Assembly (NCBI RefSeq): GCF_022387135.1 | Contig: NZ_CP092462.1 | Span: 4,402,001-4,466,000, forward strand | Direction: 5' to 3' | From: Comamonas sp. B21-038 | GTDB lineage: Bacteria; Pseudomonadota; Gammaproteobacteria; Burkholderiales; Burkholderiaceae_C | DNA length: 64,000 nt | Shown: in pieces, positions 26,601 through 34,332 of the stretch | Layout: every line of letters begins with the position of its first letter | Numbering within the stretch: position 1 is the first letter of the stretch | Made by a program: the position numbers and the translations under genes | Notes under the pieces: generated by a model | Databases searched by the model: none | The model's input: the letters and a program-made list of their open reading frames with translations, nothing else | Told to the model about the DNA's origin: nothing

Positions 26601-26687
26601 AGCGGCATCAATGTATCGGGCAACCGCTCGTCTGCGGTGGCGATTGGCAACCGTGCCACCTCGTCGATGACATTGGGTGTGCAATAA
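23676..26687 (+). CDS. Large secreted beta-strand-repeat adhesin, HfaD-like
   Basis: A 1003-residue exported protein with a signal peptide ending near ALAQ (residue 34). The rest is an array of about twelve degenerate repeats centred on a [L/V]xVSGN[Q/S] motif followed by an Ala/Asn/Thr/Ser-rich stretch, at spacings of about 50-95 residues. The pattern suggests a long beta-helix or stack of beta arches. There is no autotransporter barrel, no YadA anchor and no sortase or RTX signal, so export through the neighbouring CsgG-like pore is plausible. Cysteine is absent, as in many extracellular fibres. It lies 119 bases after the pore gene and ends at a strong terminator. HfaD-like naming rests on order and repeat type. 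Confidence 0.65.
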   Translation: MSHKHPTSLRRARLAPLAAAAALIAATSGVALAQSNGTLPVTGPTTNQTSNGVVNAQNNSNAQYTTFPGNGVVNGNGVDALAIGNQHRLDTGAAAALTINNQLPAQPTVDIAQQVNSTVSSITSGTVGVNAANVVGNHDGDTASVSNNEASAAAIGSTAVGTMQITGTAVDMNTPATATVTQGQAATGAVTAITTLNQVGIRLNQTGGANPANAMDNLRLSVSGNKIDASAQANTTQAGIQVQGSSVNVGADASSSVDQVAEGNVFGISSVGNLLGIRVQGTPNQPMTDSTLSVSGNQVQASAGGNQQTSTLQITSSGDVVQVPNTVLGTTATQANSGVVIASGSATTLGIDNQKPGSANNSYSVAGNSVSAQADGNSGSNRTAVAAAGSISGAVLETTNSQTLSSPVVTAGANVGSLGVQTLDSTNDTLSVSGNLVQAQAQGSSASNQTRAGASNIADSQATTSNTQLNMGGAVSASASVARIGSSSTSLSSTSLTVSGNQLSSEATAASATNDAQFGADNAVTQSSALVTNTQGHATGEVQASTGSNLVGATTTSASNATLVVSGNQFNANAASQKASNLARVNATNGVTDAAAAVINQQGYGSGDVSATVAGLTSLSPSPDPVPMLIGLRANTASGSSLTVSGNVGGSDAIINQADNQVALSGSRIDGNSAAYLFNVQAVQSGNASALTKVNLGVEGTSNLTPVTTRAGGHELVVSGNQFSANASQNQATNALDIQATSTLSAAGTQPNLLGNLQLSAGDTTATTEMQILSGRSVVTDPSGNTTITGNQASSLARANVANNQLTVTAGTLASDQAVLLGNVQGNSGAVASTASLQMQGTAANRLDGNITTTGNQALAVAAGNTSLNSVQVGAGTALNSGSAVGLLNAQTNSGNVVATASLNADAFTRGSSLNLSGNTASATAVGNNADNVVNVSALPGQQMASAVLTSTQVNSGNVSAVVSGSYSASGVPSTSGINVSGNRSSAVAIGNRATSSMTLGVQ

Positions 26688-26710
26688 GCCGTAAGGCCTT
26701 GCACTTTGAC

Positions 26711-26741
26711 AGCCCGCCTGGGAAACCAGGCGGGCTTTTTT
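26711..26741 (+). terminator. Terminator of the adhesin operon
   Basis: AGCCCGCCTG (26711-26720) pairs perfectly with CAGGCGGGCT (26727-26736), followed by T's. Confidence 0.92.
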
Positions 26742-26832
26742 GCGCGCGTCGGAGGCAGCCGCATATCGCACCCTTTGCGTGCGAAATGGTGGCGGGGCTA
26801 ACCTGCCGGGTTTTCCACTGCAGGAGTTTTTG

Positions 26833-27462
26833 ATGAACCTCGCGATACCGCCCTTCTGGGCATCCTGGCTGTACCGGCCGGTGGAGTTGCGCATCGATGT
26901 GAGCCCGATTCCACCCCATCAACTCGAAGGCGAATGCGCCTCCATCCACGATCGCATCCACACCCCCGGTGACAGGCTCCATGGCCTGCCCGAAATCCCT
27001 TTGTCCGACCCCCGTTTCGCGATCCGCTACCGCAGCGCCGATGGCGAGTTCTACGTCTATGTCGAAGACCAGCTGGAGCACCGCATTGCGGGCTTTACCG
27101 TCTTCAACCGCCTGATCGAGCTGGACAGGCGCGCCGACCGCTACATACGCGGCCCGCACAGCCGCTTTGACCCCGCCTACCAGCGCAAGGGCCTGGCCTC
27201 CTGCATTTACCGCTGGGCGCTCGATGCAGGCCTGTGCCTGGTCACCGGCGCGCGCCAGTCGCCCGGTGCGCATGCGCTGTGGCACAAGCTCTCGGCCAGC
27301 CACCGCCTGGGCTATGTCGACATCACCAACAAGAAGATGCAGTACCTGGGCGACCGCATTGCACCCGAGCGGCTCGATCCGCTCAGCACCCGCATGTTTC
27401 TGCTCGGTCAGGGCTGGTCACTGGGCAGCTTTGCGGCAGCAACTGGCATGCGCTGCGACTGA
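26833..27462 (+). CDS. GNAT-like N-acetyltransferase, uncharacterised
   Basis: A 209-residue cytosolic protein. The central segment HRIAGFTVFNRLIELDRRADRYIRG is followed by FDPAYQRKGLASCIYRWALDAGLCLVTGARQSPGAHALWHKL. This matches the GNAT acetyl-CoA loop (Q/RxxGxA) and the following helix. The N-terminal 60 residues do not resemble a common family. The start at 26833 has AGGAG nine bases upstream; a longer frame begins inside the previous terminator and is rejected. Substrate is unknown. Confidence 0.75.
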   Translation: MNLAIPPFWASWLYRPVELRIDVSPIPPHQLEGECASIHDRIHTPGDRLHGLPEIPLSDPRFAIRYRSADGEFYVYVEDQLEHRIAGFTVFNRLIELDRRADRYIRGPHSRFDPAYQRKGLASCIYRWALDAGLCLVTGARQSPGAHALWHKLSASHRLGYVDITNKKMQYLGDRIAPERLDPLSTRMFLLGQGWSLGSFAAATGMRCD

Positions 27463-27477
27463 GGCCGGCCTGCCGCA

Positions 27478-28092
27478 TCAGGTGGGCCGGCGCATCACGA
27501 ACTTGCCGGCCTCGCTGATCGTGAAATAGTCACCCGGCCCGCCGCCGCGCAGCAGCGGCTTGCCCGCTGCCGTCTGGTAGATGCCGTCCTGCAACAGCTG
27601 CTCGTCGATGTGCACCTTGACCACCTCGCCCAGCACCAGCCAGGTAGGCACCTGCGTGCCTTGCGCGGTCTGCAGCTGCACGATCTGGGTGCAGCGGCAT
27701 TCCATCGTCACCAGGCTGGCTTGCACGCGCGGTGGGCGCACCAGGTGCGAGGGTTCGGTGGCCAGGCCCGCCAATTCAAACTCATTGACCTCGGGGCCGA
27801 CGGCTGCGCAGCTCTGGTTCATCGCCTCGGCCAGCGATTCGCTCGCCAGGTTCCACACAAATTCGCCGGTGGCCTCGATGTTGTTCAGGCTGTCCTTGCG
27901 GCCCACACTGGCAAAGCCGACGATGGGCGGCACATAGTTGAAGGCATTGAAGAAGCTGTAGGGCGCCAGGTTCAGCACTCCGCTGCTGCTGATGCTGGAG
28001 ATCCAGCCGATCGGGCGCGGGCCGACGATGGCGTTGAACGGGTCATGGGGCAGGCGGTGGCCTTGGCGGGGTTCGTAGCTGTGCAGGGGCAT
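27478..28092 (-). CDS. Flavin reductase family protein (FMN-binding split barrel)
   Basis: A 204-residue protein of the HpaC/flavoredoxin-like family. It begins with DPFNAIVGPRPIGWISSISSSGVLNLAPYSFFN, the segment that wraps the FMN phosphate. GRKDSLNNIEATGEFVWNL and WLVLGEVVKVHIDE follow. Such proteins reduce FMN with NAD(P)H to supply a monooxygenase or act as FMN-binding sensors. It is convergent with the acetyltransferase gene and lies downstream of the AraC regulator on the same strand, 48 bases away. Confidence 0.88.
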   Translation of the reverse strand: MPLHSYEPRQGHRLPHDPFNAIVGPRPIGWISSISSSGVLNLAPYSFFNAFNYVPPIVGFASVGRKDSLNNIEATGEFVWNLASESLAEAMNQSCAAVGPEVNEFELAGLATEPSHLVRPPRVQASLVTMECRCTQIVQLQTAQGTQVPTWLVLGEVVKVHIDEQLLQDGIYQTAAGKPLLRGGGPGDYFTISEAGKFVMRRPT

Positions 28093-28140
28093 GGTGGGGC
28101 AATGACAGAGGTTGGAGACGAGACGGGGGAGAACAGATTC

Positions 28141-29052
28141 CTAGCGGGTTTGCATTCCCAGAAAACGTACCGGCGACAGACCGCAGGCGCGCTGCACCAT
28201 CGCACTGAAGGCACTGGGGGTGTAGCCCAGCTCGGCGGCAATCTGGCCAATGGCCAGGCCGCTGGCACCCAGCTCCACCGCCTTGGCCAGAATGACCTGC
28301 TGGCGCCACTGCAGGTAGGTGCAGCCCAGCTCCTGGCGGAACAGGCGCGCAATGGTGCGGGGGCTGGCGCCGCTGTTGTGCGCAAAGGCCTGCAGGCTGT
28401 CATGCGCCAGCGGATCGTCCAGCACCGCCTGGCACAGGCTGTGCAGGCGCTTGTCGCGCGGCATGTCCACCCGCAGATCGAGCTGGGTGGCCTGGCGCAG
28501 CTCATCGAGCAGCAGCGCGCTCACATGGCCTTCGCGGGCCAGTTGCGCAGCGCTGGGCGCGGGCCCGCCATCCGGTTCGGTGGGCAGGTCGCAGACCAGG
28601 GCGCGCATCAGCTCCGAGACTTCCAGCACGCGGCAGCGCCGCCACAGATTGGAGGCGCTGTCGCCCGGGCCCGGGCCGCACTGGCCCTCGGCCTGGTAGA
28701 TGTAGAGGGTGCGCAGCTCGGCCGTCTCCACCAGGGTCACCGCATGCTCGACGCCAGGCGGAATCCACAGCGCGCGCCGGGGCGGCACCACAAAGGTGGC
28801 CGACGGCACGCGCAGGTGCACGGTGCCGGTGACCGAGATGGCCAACTGCGCCCAGGCATGCTGGTGGGGCAGCACCCGGGTGTCGCCGCTGAGCTCACGC
28901 AACTTGGCGCGCACCGGCCGCTCGGCGGTGGGCACAAACAGATGCGGGGTGAGCGAGTCCACATACAACCAGGCACGGCGGGCGCTGGCAGCGTCGCCTC
29001 CGGCGGCAATGCGTGCCGGTGGGGGCGGGGCGGCAGTCACGGCAGAAGTCAT
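28141..29052 (-). CDS. AraC-family transcriptional regulator
   Basis: A 303-residue regulator. The N-terminal cupin (about 50-135) contains LPHQHAWAQLAISVTG and the WIPPGVEHAVTL strand typical of AraC sensors. The C-terminal pair of helix-turn-helix motifs (about 215-300) includes ASPRTIARLFRQELG and IGQIAAELGYTPSAFSAMVQRACGLSPVRFLG. It is divergent from the MFS transporter gene, which it probably controls. An upstream in-frame start exists, but the ATG at 29052 keeps the intergenic region free for promoters. Confidence 0.9.
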   Translation of the reverse strand: MTSAVTAAPPPPARIAAGGDAASARRAWLYVDSLTPHLFVPTAERPVRAKLRELSGDTRVLPHQHAWAQLAISVTGTVHLRVPSATFVVPPRRALWIPPGVEHAVTLVETAELRTLYIYQAEGQCGPGPGDSASNLWRRCRVLEVSELMRALVCDLPTEPDGGPAPSAAQLAREGHVSALLLDELRQATQLDLRVDMPRDKRLHSLCQAVLDDPLAHDSLQAFAHNSGASPRTIARLFRQELGCTYLQWRQQVILAKAVELGASGLAIGQIAAELGYTPSAFSAMVQRACGLSPVRFLGMQTR

Positions 29053-29183
29053 GGCGGCAGGGCGCAAGGCGGTTCGCGGTGGGCAAGGGCAAACGTGCCA
29101 GGCACAGCAGCTTGGCACATTGGCGATAGTAATCGTCCTTCTGTCGCATACATGCCGACAGGGCTTTGGCTAACATCGCTGTC

Positions 29184-30485
29184 ATGACAACCAGCACAAC
29201 AACATCGACCGCCGCACCGGACCCCGGCGCACCCGACCCGAGCGCCTTGGGCAGCCTGCGGCAGGATTCGCGCACCATCGGCCTGGTGGGCCTGGCCCAT
29301 GGCTCCTCGCACTTCTTCCACCTGCTGCTGCCGCCGCTGTTTCCCTGGCTGATTGCGGACTTCGGCTTCAGCTACTCCGAGCTCAGCGTGCTGGTGTCGG
29401 CCTTTTTCATCGTCTCGGGCGTGGGCCAGGCGCTGGCCGGCTTTGTGGTCGACCGCTTTGGCGCCCGCCCCATCATGTTTGCCGCGCTCAGCAGCTTTGC
29501 GGTGGCCGGTGTCATTGCCGGCACCGCCAACAGCTATGCGCAGCTGATGCTGGCCGCCATTTTTGCCGGCCTGGGCAATGCGCCCTTCCACCCGGTGGAT
29601 TTCACCATCCTCAACAAGCGCCTCTCGCCCCAGCGCCTGGGCCATGGCTTTTCGGTGCATGGGCTCTCGGGCAACCTGGGTTGGGCGGCTGCACCGGTGT
29701 TCATGGCCGGCATCACCTCGGCCACCGGCTCCTGGCGCATGGCCTGCCTCTGCGGCGCTGCGCTGGCGGCCATCATCCTGGCCATCATGGTCATCAACCG
29801 CGATGCGCTCGATGACCGCGTCAGCCTGGCTGGCGCTGCGCCCAAGGCCGCCGGTGCTGCCGCCGCCCCGCAGGAGCACCCGATGGCCTTTCTGAAGCTG
29901 CCATCGGTCTGGCTGTGCTTCTCCTTCTTTTTCTGGACCACCTGCGCGATGAGCGCCATCCAGTCCTTCTCCAGCCCCGCATTGCAGCAGCTCTACGGGC
30001 TGCCTGCCAGCATCACCGCCTATGTGGTGACGGGCTATATGCTGTTTGGCGCCGCCGGCATGGTGCTGGGCGGTTTTCTGGTGGGCCGGGTGGAGCGGCT
30101 GGAGAAAGTCATCTCTGCCTGCCTGCTGTTCTCCGGCATCTTGCTGGCGCTGGTGGGCACCGGCTGGCTGCCCGGCTATGTGGCCTTGGGCGTGGCGGCG
30201 CTGGCCGGTATCGGCACCGGCCTGGCCGGCCCTTCGCGGGACATGCTGGTCAAGCGCGCTGCGCCACCGGGCGCCACCGGCCGGGTCTACGGCACCGTGT
30301 ACTCCGGCCTGGACCTGGGCTTTTGCCTGGCTGCCCCGGTGTTTGGCTACATGCTGGACCACCAGATGAACGCCGGCGTGTTCTTTGGCGCGGCCGTGGG
30401 CATGGTGCTGAGCGTGGTCTCCGCCGGCTTTGTCGGCGCCGGGGTCGCCGCGCGCAAGCAGAAGGCTGCCGTGGTGCCTGCATAA
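29184..30485 (+). CDS. MFS transporter
   Basis: A 433-residue inner-membrane protein with about twelve hydrophobic segments. The loop 2-3 motif is recognisable as GFVVDRFGARPIMF. The cytosolic loop between the two halves is Ala/Pro-rich (around 205-230). AHGSSHFFHLLLPPLFP in the first helix resembles FosA/fosmidomycin-type and oxalate-type MFS carriers, but the substrate is unknown. An in-frame TTG lies 18 bases upstream; the ATG at 29184 is preferred. It is controlled, probably, by the divergent AraC gene. Confidence 0.9.
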   Translation: MTTSTTTSTAAPDPGAPDPSALGSLRQDSRTIGLVGLAHGSSHFFHLLLPPLFPWLIADFGFSYSELSVLVSAFFIVSGVGQALAGFVVDRFGARPIMFAALSSFAVAGVIAGTANSYAQLMLAAIFAGLGNAPFHPVDFTILNKRLSPQRLGHGFSVHGLSGNLGWAAAPVFMAGITSATGSWRMACLCGAALAAIILAIMVINRDALDDRVSLAGAAPKAAGAAAAPQEHPMAFLKLPSVWLCFSFFFWTTCAMSAIQSFSSPALQQLYGLPASITAYVVTGYMLFGAAGMVLGGFLVGRVERLEKVISACLLFSGILLALVGTGWLPGYVALGVAALAGIGTGLAGPSRDMLVKRAAPPGATGRVYGTVYSGLDLGFCLAAPVFGYMLDHQMNAGVFFGAAVGMVLSVVSAGFVGAGVAARKQKAAVVPA

Positions 30486-30539
30486 GCACGACGCTGCCCA
30501 CCCCTAGGTGGCAGCAGCAAACCCGCCAGAAGGCGTTAA

Positions 30540-30575
30540 AAGGCCCGCGCAACCGCTTGGTGGCGCGGGCCTTTG
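30540..30575 (+). terminator. Terminator after the MFS gene
   Basis: AAGGCCCGCGC and GCGCGGGCCTT form an 11-bp stem with a 12-base loop and a short T run. Confidence 0.7.
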
Positions 30576-30579
30576 GCTA

Positions 30580-30847
30580 AGAACCTGTTCAAAGTCTCTA
30601 CGCAGCCGCGTTGGAGTGCAATCGGGATGAGTTCGAAGGGCTGGTTCGCAGCTTGCACCGGGGTGCAAGCAAGGGCCAGCGCGCAGAAATCGCCCGATTT
30701 CACTCCAACCCGTAGGGACAGTGGCTTTGCGAGCGGTCTGCGTCGTTGCAAATCCTCGCAATAGCGCGGCTATTGCTGCGGTGTTGCGCCTCGCATCCCA
30801 TCTCGCAAAGACACTGTCGCGGCGCGAGGAGACTTTGAACAGGTTCT
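30580..30847. mobile_element. 268-bp MITE-like element with 19-bp terminal inverted repeats
   Basis: AGAACCTGTTCAAAGTCTC at 30580-30598 is repeated exactly in reverse complement at 30829-30847. Inside are two long hairpins. The first has arms at 30610-30626 and 30693-30709 and a perfect inner palindrome at 30651-30670. The second has arms near 30718-30733 and 30802-30818 and an inner GCAATAGC/GCTATTGC stem. No coding capacity is seen. The layout fits a miniature inverted-repeat element or a structured intergenic repeat family. No clear target-site duplication is visible. Confidence 0.75.
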
Positions 30848-30863
30848 AAGGGGATGGTGGCGA

Positions 30864-32285
30864 TCAGCCCAGCTGGAAGATCTTGCCCGGGTTCAGGATG
30901 TTCTTCGGGTCCAGCGCCTGCTTGATGGCGCGCATCATCGCGACGGCGCCTTCGCCGGCTTCTTCCAGCAAAAAGCCCTGCTTGTGCACGCCAATGCCGT
31001 GCTCGCCGGTGCAGGTGCCCCCCAGCGCAATGGCGCGCTGCACCAGCTGGTGGTTGAGCTGCTCGGCCTGGGTGCGCTGGGCATCGTTGTCCGGGTCGAT
31101 CAGGTAGCCGAAGTGGAAGTTGCCGTCACCCACGTGGCCGACCAGAAAGTAGGGGATGCCGCTGGCATCGGCCTCGGTCACGCACTGCAGCAGCGCATCG
31201 GCCAGGCGGCTGATGGGCACGCAGGTATCGGTGGTGATGCAGCGGCAGCCCGGCACGCTGGAGACGGCTGCAAAGTAGGCATTGTGGCGGGCGGTGAAGA
31301 GGCGCGTGCGGTCTTCCGGGCGCTCGGCCCATTCAAAGGCATTGCCGCCATGTTCGCTGGCCAGCTCCTGCACCATCTCGGCCTGTTCCTTGACGCCGGT
31401 CGGCGAGCCATGGAACTCCATCAGCAGCATCGGTTCCTCGCGCAGATCGAGCTTGCTGTAGGCATTGACCATGCGCACCGCATTCACATCGATCAGCTCC
31501 ACGCGCGCAATCGGAATGCCCATCTGGATGGTCTCGATGACGGTGCGCACGGCCGCTTCAATGGTCGGGAACGAACAGATGGCGGCGCTCACCGCCTCGG
31601 GCAGCGGGTAGATGCGCAGGCTGATCTCGGTAAAGATGCCCAAGGTGCCTTCGCTGCCCACCATCAGCCGTGTCAGGTCGTAGCCGGCCGCGCTTTTCTT
31701 GGCGCGGTTGCCGGTGCGGATCACCTGGCCGTTGGCGGTCACCACCTCCAGCGCCAGCACGTTCTCACGCATGGTGCCGTAGCGCACGGCATTGGTGCCG
31801 CTGGCGCGGGTCGATGCCATGCCGCCAATGGAGGCGTCAGCGCCCGGGTCGATCGGGAAGAAGAAGCCCGTGTCCTTGATCGCTTCGTTGAGCTGCTTGC
31901 GGGTGATGCCCGGCTGCACGGTGATGGTCAGGTCCTCGGTGTCGATCGACAGCACCCGGTTCATGCGCCCCACATCGATGCTGATGCCGCCTTGCACGGC
32001 CAGCAGATGGCCTTCCAGCGAGGAGCCGGCGCCGTAGGCAATGACGGGCACCTCGTACTGGTGGCACAGGGCCACGGCATCCTGCACGTCCTGCGTGGAT
32101 TCGGCATAGACCACGGCGGCCGGTGGCGGCGCGGTGATCGAGCCTTCGTCGCGGCCGTGCTGCTCGCGCACGGCCTGCGAGGTCACGCACTGGCTGCCAA
32201 AACGGGCACTGAGCGCTGCCATGAAGGCATCGGGAATAGGGCGCTGCGCAGCAGCCAGGATGTGGGGGGAGGTGGGCGCGTTCAT
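30864..32285 (-). CDS. FAD-linked 2-hydroxyacid oxidoreductase (GlcD / D-lactate dehydrogenase type)
   Basis: A 473-residue flavoenzyme. The PCMH FAD-binding domain spans about 45-225, with VIAYGAGSSLEGHLLAVQGGISIDV and the DPGADASIGGMASTRASGTNAVRYG pyrophosphate-binding block. The C-terminal FAD_oxidase_C domain contains HVGDGNFHFGYLIDP and the family motif TGEHGIGVHKQGFL. Enzymes of this type oxidise D-lactate, glycolate or D-2-hydroxyacids and pass electrons to cytochrome c or quinone. The exact substrate is not readable. It is a single gene reading leftward. Confidence 0.92.
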   Translation of the reverse strand: MNAPTSPHILAAAQRPIPDAFMAALSARFGSQCVTSQAVREQHGRDEGSITAPPPAAVVYAESTQDVQDAVALCHQYEVPVIAYGAGSSLEGHLLAVQGGISIDVGRMNRVLSIDTEDLTITVQPGITRKQLNEAIKDTGFFFPIDPGADASIGGMASTRASGTNAVRYGTMRENVLALEVVTANGQVIRTGNRAKKSAAGYDLTRLMVGSEGTLGIFTEISLRIYPLPEAVSAAICSFPTIEAAVRTVIETIQMGIPIARVELIDVNAVRMVNAYSKLDLREEPMLLMEFHGSPTGVKEQAEMVQELASEHGGNAFEWAERPEDRTRLFTARHNAYFAAVSSVPGCRCITTDTCVPISRLADALLQCVTEADASGIPYFLVGHVGDGNFHFGYLIDPDNDAQRTQAEQLNHQLVQRAIALGGTCTGEHGIGVHKQGFLLEEAGEGAVAMMRAIKQALDPKNILNPGKIFQLG

Positions 32286-32360
32286 GGGGTTCTCCAGGGC
32301 GGAAGCCAAGAATAGCACCGCCCGCCTTCCAGCGCTGTCCGCTGCGCTGCAGCCGGCCAT

Positions 32361-32383
32361 GAAAAAACCCCGCCGTAGCGGGG
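32361..32383 (-). terminator. Terminator of the small exported-protein gene
   Basis: CCCCGC (32368-32373) pairs with GCGGGG (32378-32383) around CGTA. Leftward it runs into T6. Confidence 0.78.
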
Positions 32384-32420
32384 AGAGGGAGAGTTCGGGA
32401 GAACCAGCGGGGGACGCTGG

Positions 32421-32645
32421 TCAGAGAGACTTTTTGACCGGCTGGCGCGCCTGGTGGCGGCGCGGGTCATGGGTGCCCAGTTGGCGCTCGACCTGGATAA
32501 TGCGGCTGCCGCTGGCAGCCTGGCCGATGCGCTGCTGGTTGCTGCTCAAAGGTTGGGCACTGGCCATCGCCGATGTGACCGCAATCGATGCAAACAGCAT
32601 CACGCTGCGGGCGTCAAACGGGTGGGCGAAAAACTTGCCAGACAT
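32421..32645 (-). CDS. Small exported protein of unknown function
   Basis: A 74-residue protein. A long hydrophobic stretch (RSVMLFASIAVTSAMASA) suggests a signal peptide cleaved near residue 31. That leaves a basic mature chain of about 43 residues (LSSNQQRIGQAASGSRIIQVERQ then a His/Arg/Lys-rich end). I do not recognise the family. Support for it being real: AAAGGA precedes the ATG, and a clean terminator lies 38 bases after the stop. Confidence 0.65.
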   Translation of the reverse strand: MSGKFFAHPFDARSVMLFASIAVTSAMASAQPLSSNQQRIGQAASGSRIIQVERQLGTHDPRRHQARQPVKKSL

Positions 32646-32799
32646 CTGTAGATCCTTTCGTCATTCAGACATGGCTCTATTGAACCCGGAATCGGCGCTG
32701 TTTGCTATCATTTTTGCTTAGTGTTGCCTCGGCTACATATTTACCGCGCCGGTAACAGAAAATAGGCGGAGATTCACAGCCGCTTTACAAGGATTACCC

Positions 32800-33402
32800 A
32801 TGGGCAACCGTCTCTCCCAAATTGCGACCAGAACCGGTGACGATGGCAGCACCGGCCTGGGCGACAACAGCCGTGTCTCCAAAGCCAGCGGCCGCCCCCA
32901 GGCCATGGGCGATGTCGACGAGCTCAACTCCCACATCGGGCTGCTGCTGTGCGAGCCCCTGCCCGCCGATGTGCGTGAGCTGCTGATCGACATCCAGCAC
33001 CAGCTGTTCAACCTGGGTGGGGAGCTGTCCATGCCCGGCTACGAACTGCTCAAGGACGATGCATTGCTGCAGCTCGATACCGCACTGGCGCACTACAACG
33101 CGCAGCTGCCGCGCCTGGCCGAATTCATCCTGCCCGCAGGCACGCGCGCTGCTGCGCAATCCCATGTCTGCCGCACCGTGGCGCGCCGCGCCGAGCGCAT
33201 GGTGGTGGCGCTGGAGCAGGGCGAGGCCATGCGCCCCGCGCCGCGCCAGTACCTCAACCGGCTGTCCGACCTGCTGTTTGTGCTGGCCCGTGTGCTCAAC
33301 CGTGTCGATGGCGGTGACGATGTGTACTGGAAGAGCGCGCGGCTGGCGCGCATGCAGGCAGAAGATGGCCCTGGCGGCAGCAACATCGGCGCTGGCCGCT
33401 GA
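32800..33402 (+). CDS. Corrinoid adenosyltransferase, PduO type
   Basis: A 200-residue enzyme that attaches the adenosyl group of ATP to cob(I)alamin, giving adenosylcobalamin. The N-terminal ATP-binding motif reads ATRTGDDGSTGLGDNSRVSK. The conserved ELNSHIGLLL, CRTVARRAERMVV and YLNRLSDLLFVLARVLN segments identify the PduO-type (not CobA-type) family. It lies 17 bases before a LysR gene on the same strand. It would supply the cofactor for B12-dependent mutases or lyases elsewhere. Confidence 0.93.
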   Translation: MGNRLSQIATRTGDDGSTGLGDNSRVSKASGRPQAMGDVDELNSHIGLLLCEPLPADVRELLIDIQHQLFNLGGELSMPGYELLKDDALLQLDTALAHYNAQLPRLAEFILPAGTRAAAQSHVCRTVARRAERMVVALEQGEAMRPAPRQYLNRLSDLLFVLARVLNRVDGGDDVYWKSARLARMQAEDGPGGSNIGAGR

Positions 33403-33419
33403 CCCGCGAGGCCCCACCC

Positions 33420-34319
33420 ATGCGCCTGCGCCATATCGAAGTCTTCAACGCCGTGATGCACACCGGCAGCGTCAGCGCTGCGGCGCGGCTCATCAACATC
33501 TCGCAGCCGGCCGTCAGCCGCACCTTGCAGCATGCCGAGCTGCAGCTGGGCTTTGCGCTGTTCCAGCGCAGCAAGGGCCGCTTGGCGCCGACCAGCGAGG
33601 CGCTGGCCTTGCTGCCGCATATGGAAAAGCTGTTTGCCCAGCTCGAAGAGGTGCAGCGCCTGGCCGACAGCCTGCGCAAGGGCCGCGACGGCGATGAGCT
33701 GCGCATTGCCAGCGTGCTGGCGCTGAGCCATGAGGTACTGCCCCGGGCGCTGGCGCAGTTCAAGCAGAAGCACCCGCATGTCAGCGTCAGCCTGCAGTCG
33801 CTGCATTCGCCGCAGATCGTCTCGGCGCTGATGATGCAGGAGGCCGATGTCGGCTTTGTGCTCAGCAATGTGCAGCAGGCCAGCCTGCAGCAGGAGAGCC
33901 TGGCGCGCGTGCCCATGGTCTGCGTGGTGCCCAAGGGCATGCTGCCGCCCTTCAAGCTGCGCGCGGGCAGCCTCTCGCTCGAGGACCTGACCGGCGTGCC
34001 CACCATCAGCCTGGATGCGCAGGACCCCGTCGGCATGCTGCTGAGCCAGCTGGCCCGCGAATCGAGCGCCGGGCTGGACCACTTTGTGACGGTGCAGACC
34101 TACCACACGGCGCTGGCGATGGCCCACCATGGTTTGGGCGTCGCGATGGTCGATGGCTGCACCGCCTTGTCCGCGGACCACAGCAAGGTCGATGTGCTGC
34201 CTTTGGCGCCGGGCCTGCAGGTGCCGGTCAATGCGATCCGCGCGGTCTCGCAGCCGCAGTCCTTGCTGGTCAAGGCCATCACGCGCGAGATGCAGAAGGT
34301 GCTTGCGGCGCAGCTGTAG
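33420..34319 (+). CDS. LysR-family regulator
   Basis: A 299-residue regulator. The N-terminal winged helix (MRLRHIEVFNAVMHTGSVSAAARLINISQPAVSRTL) is followed by an effector domain from about 90. It resembles the NocR/OccR-like branch that handles amino acids. It is convergent with the adjacent DadA-like gene, 13 bases away. By context it may control the D-amino-acid module to its right, but nothing in the sequence proves it. Confidence 0.9.
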   Translation: MRLRHIEVFNAVMHTGSVSAAARLINISQPAVSRTLQHAELQLGFALFQRSKGRLAPTSEALALLPHMEKLFAQLEEVQRLADSLRKGRDGDELRIASVLALSHEVLPRALAQFKQKHPHVSVSLQSLHSPQIVSALMMQEADVGFVLSNVQQASLQQESLARVPMVCVVPKGMLPPFKLRAGSLSLEDLTGVPTISLDAQDPVGMLLSQLARESSAGLDHFVTVQTYHTALAMAHHGLGVAMVDGCTALSADHSKVDVLPLAPGLQVPVNAIRAVSQPQSLLVKAITREMQKVLAAQL

Positions 34320-34332
34320 GCGGATTTGCGGC

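Noticed and set aside
23676..26687. The large repeat protein as an autotransporter or trimeric adhesin
   Set aside because: There is no C-terminal barrel, YadA anchor or ESPR-type long signal peptide. The repeat pattern and neighbouring CsgG-like pore fit a different export route.
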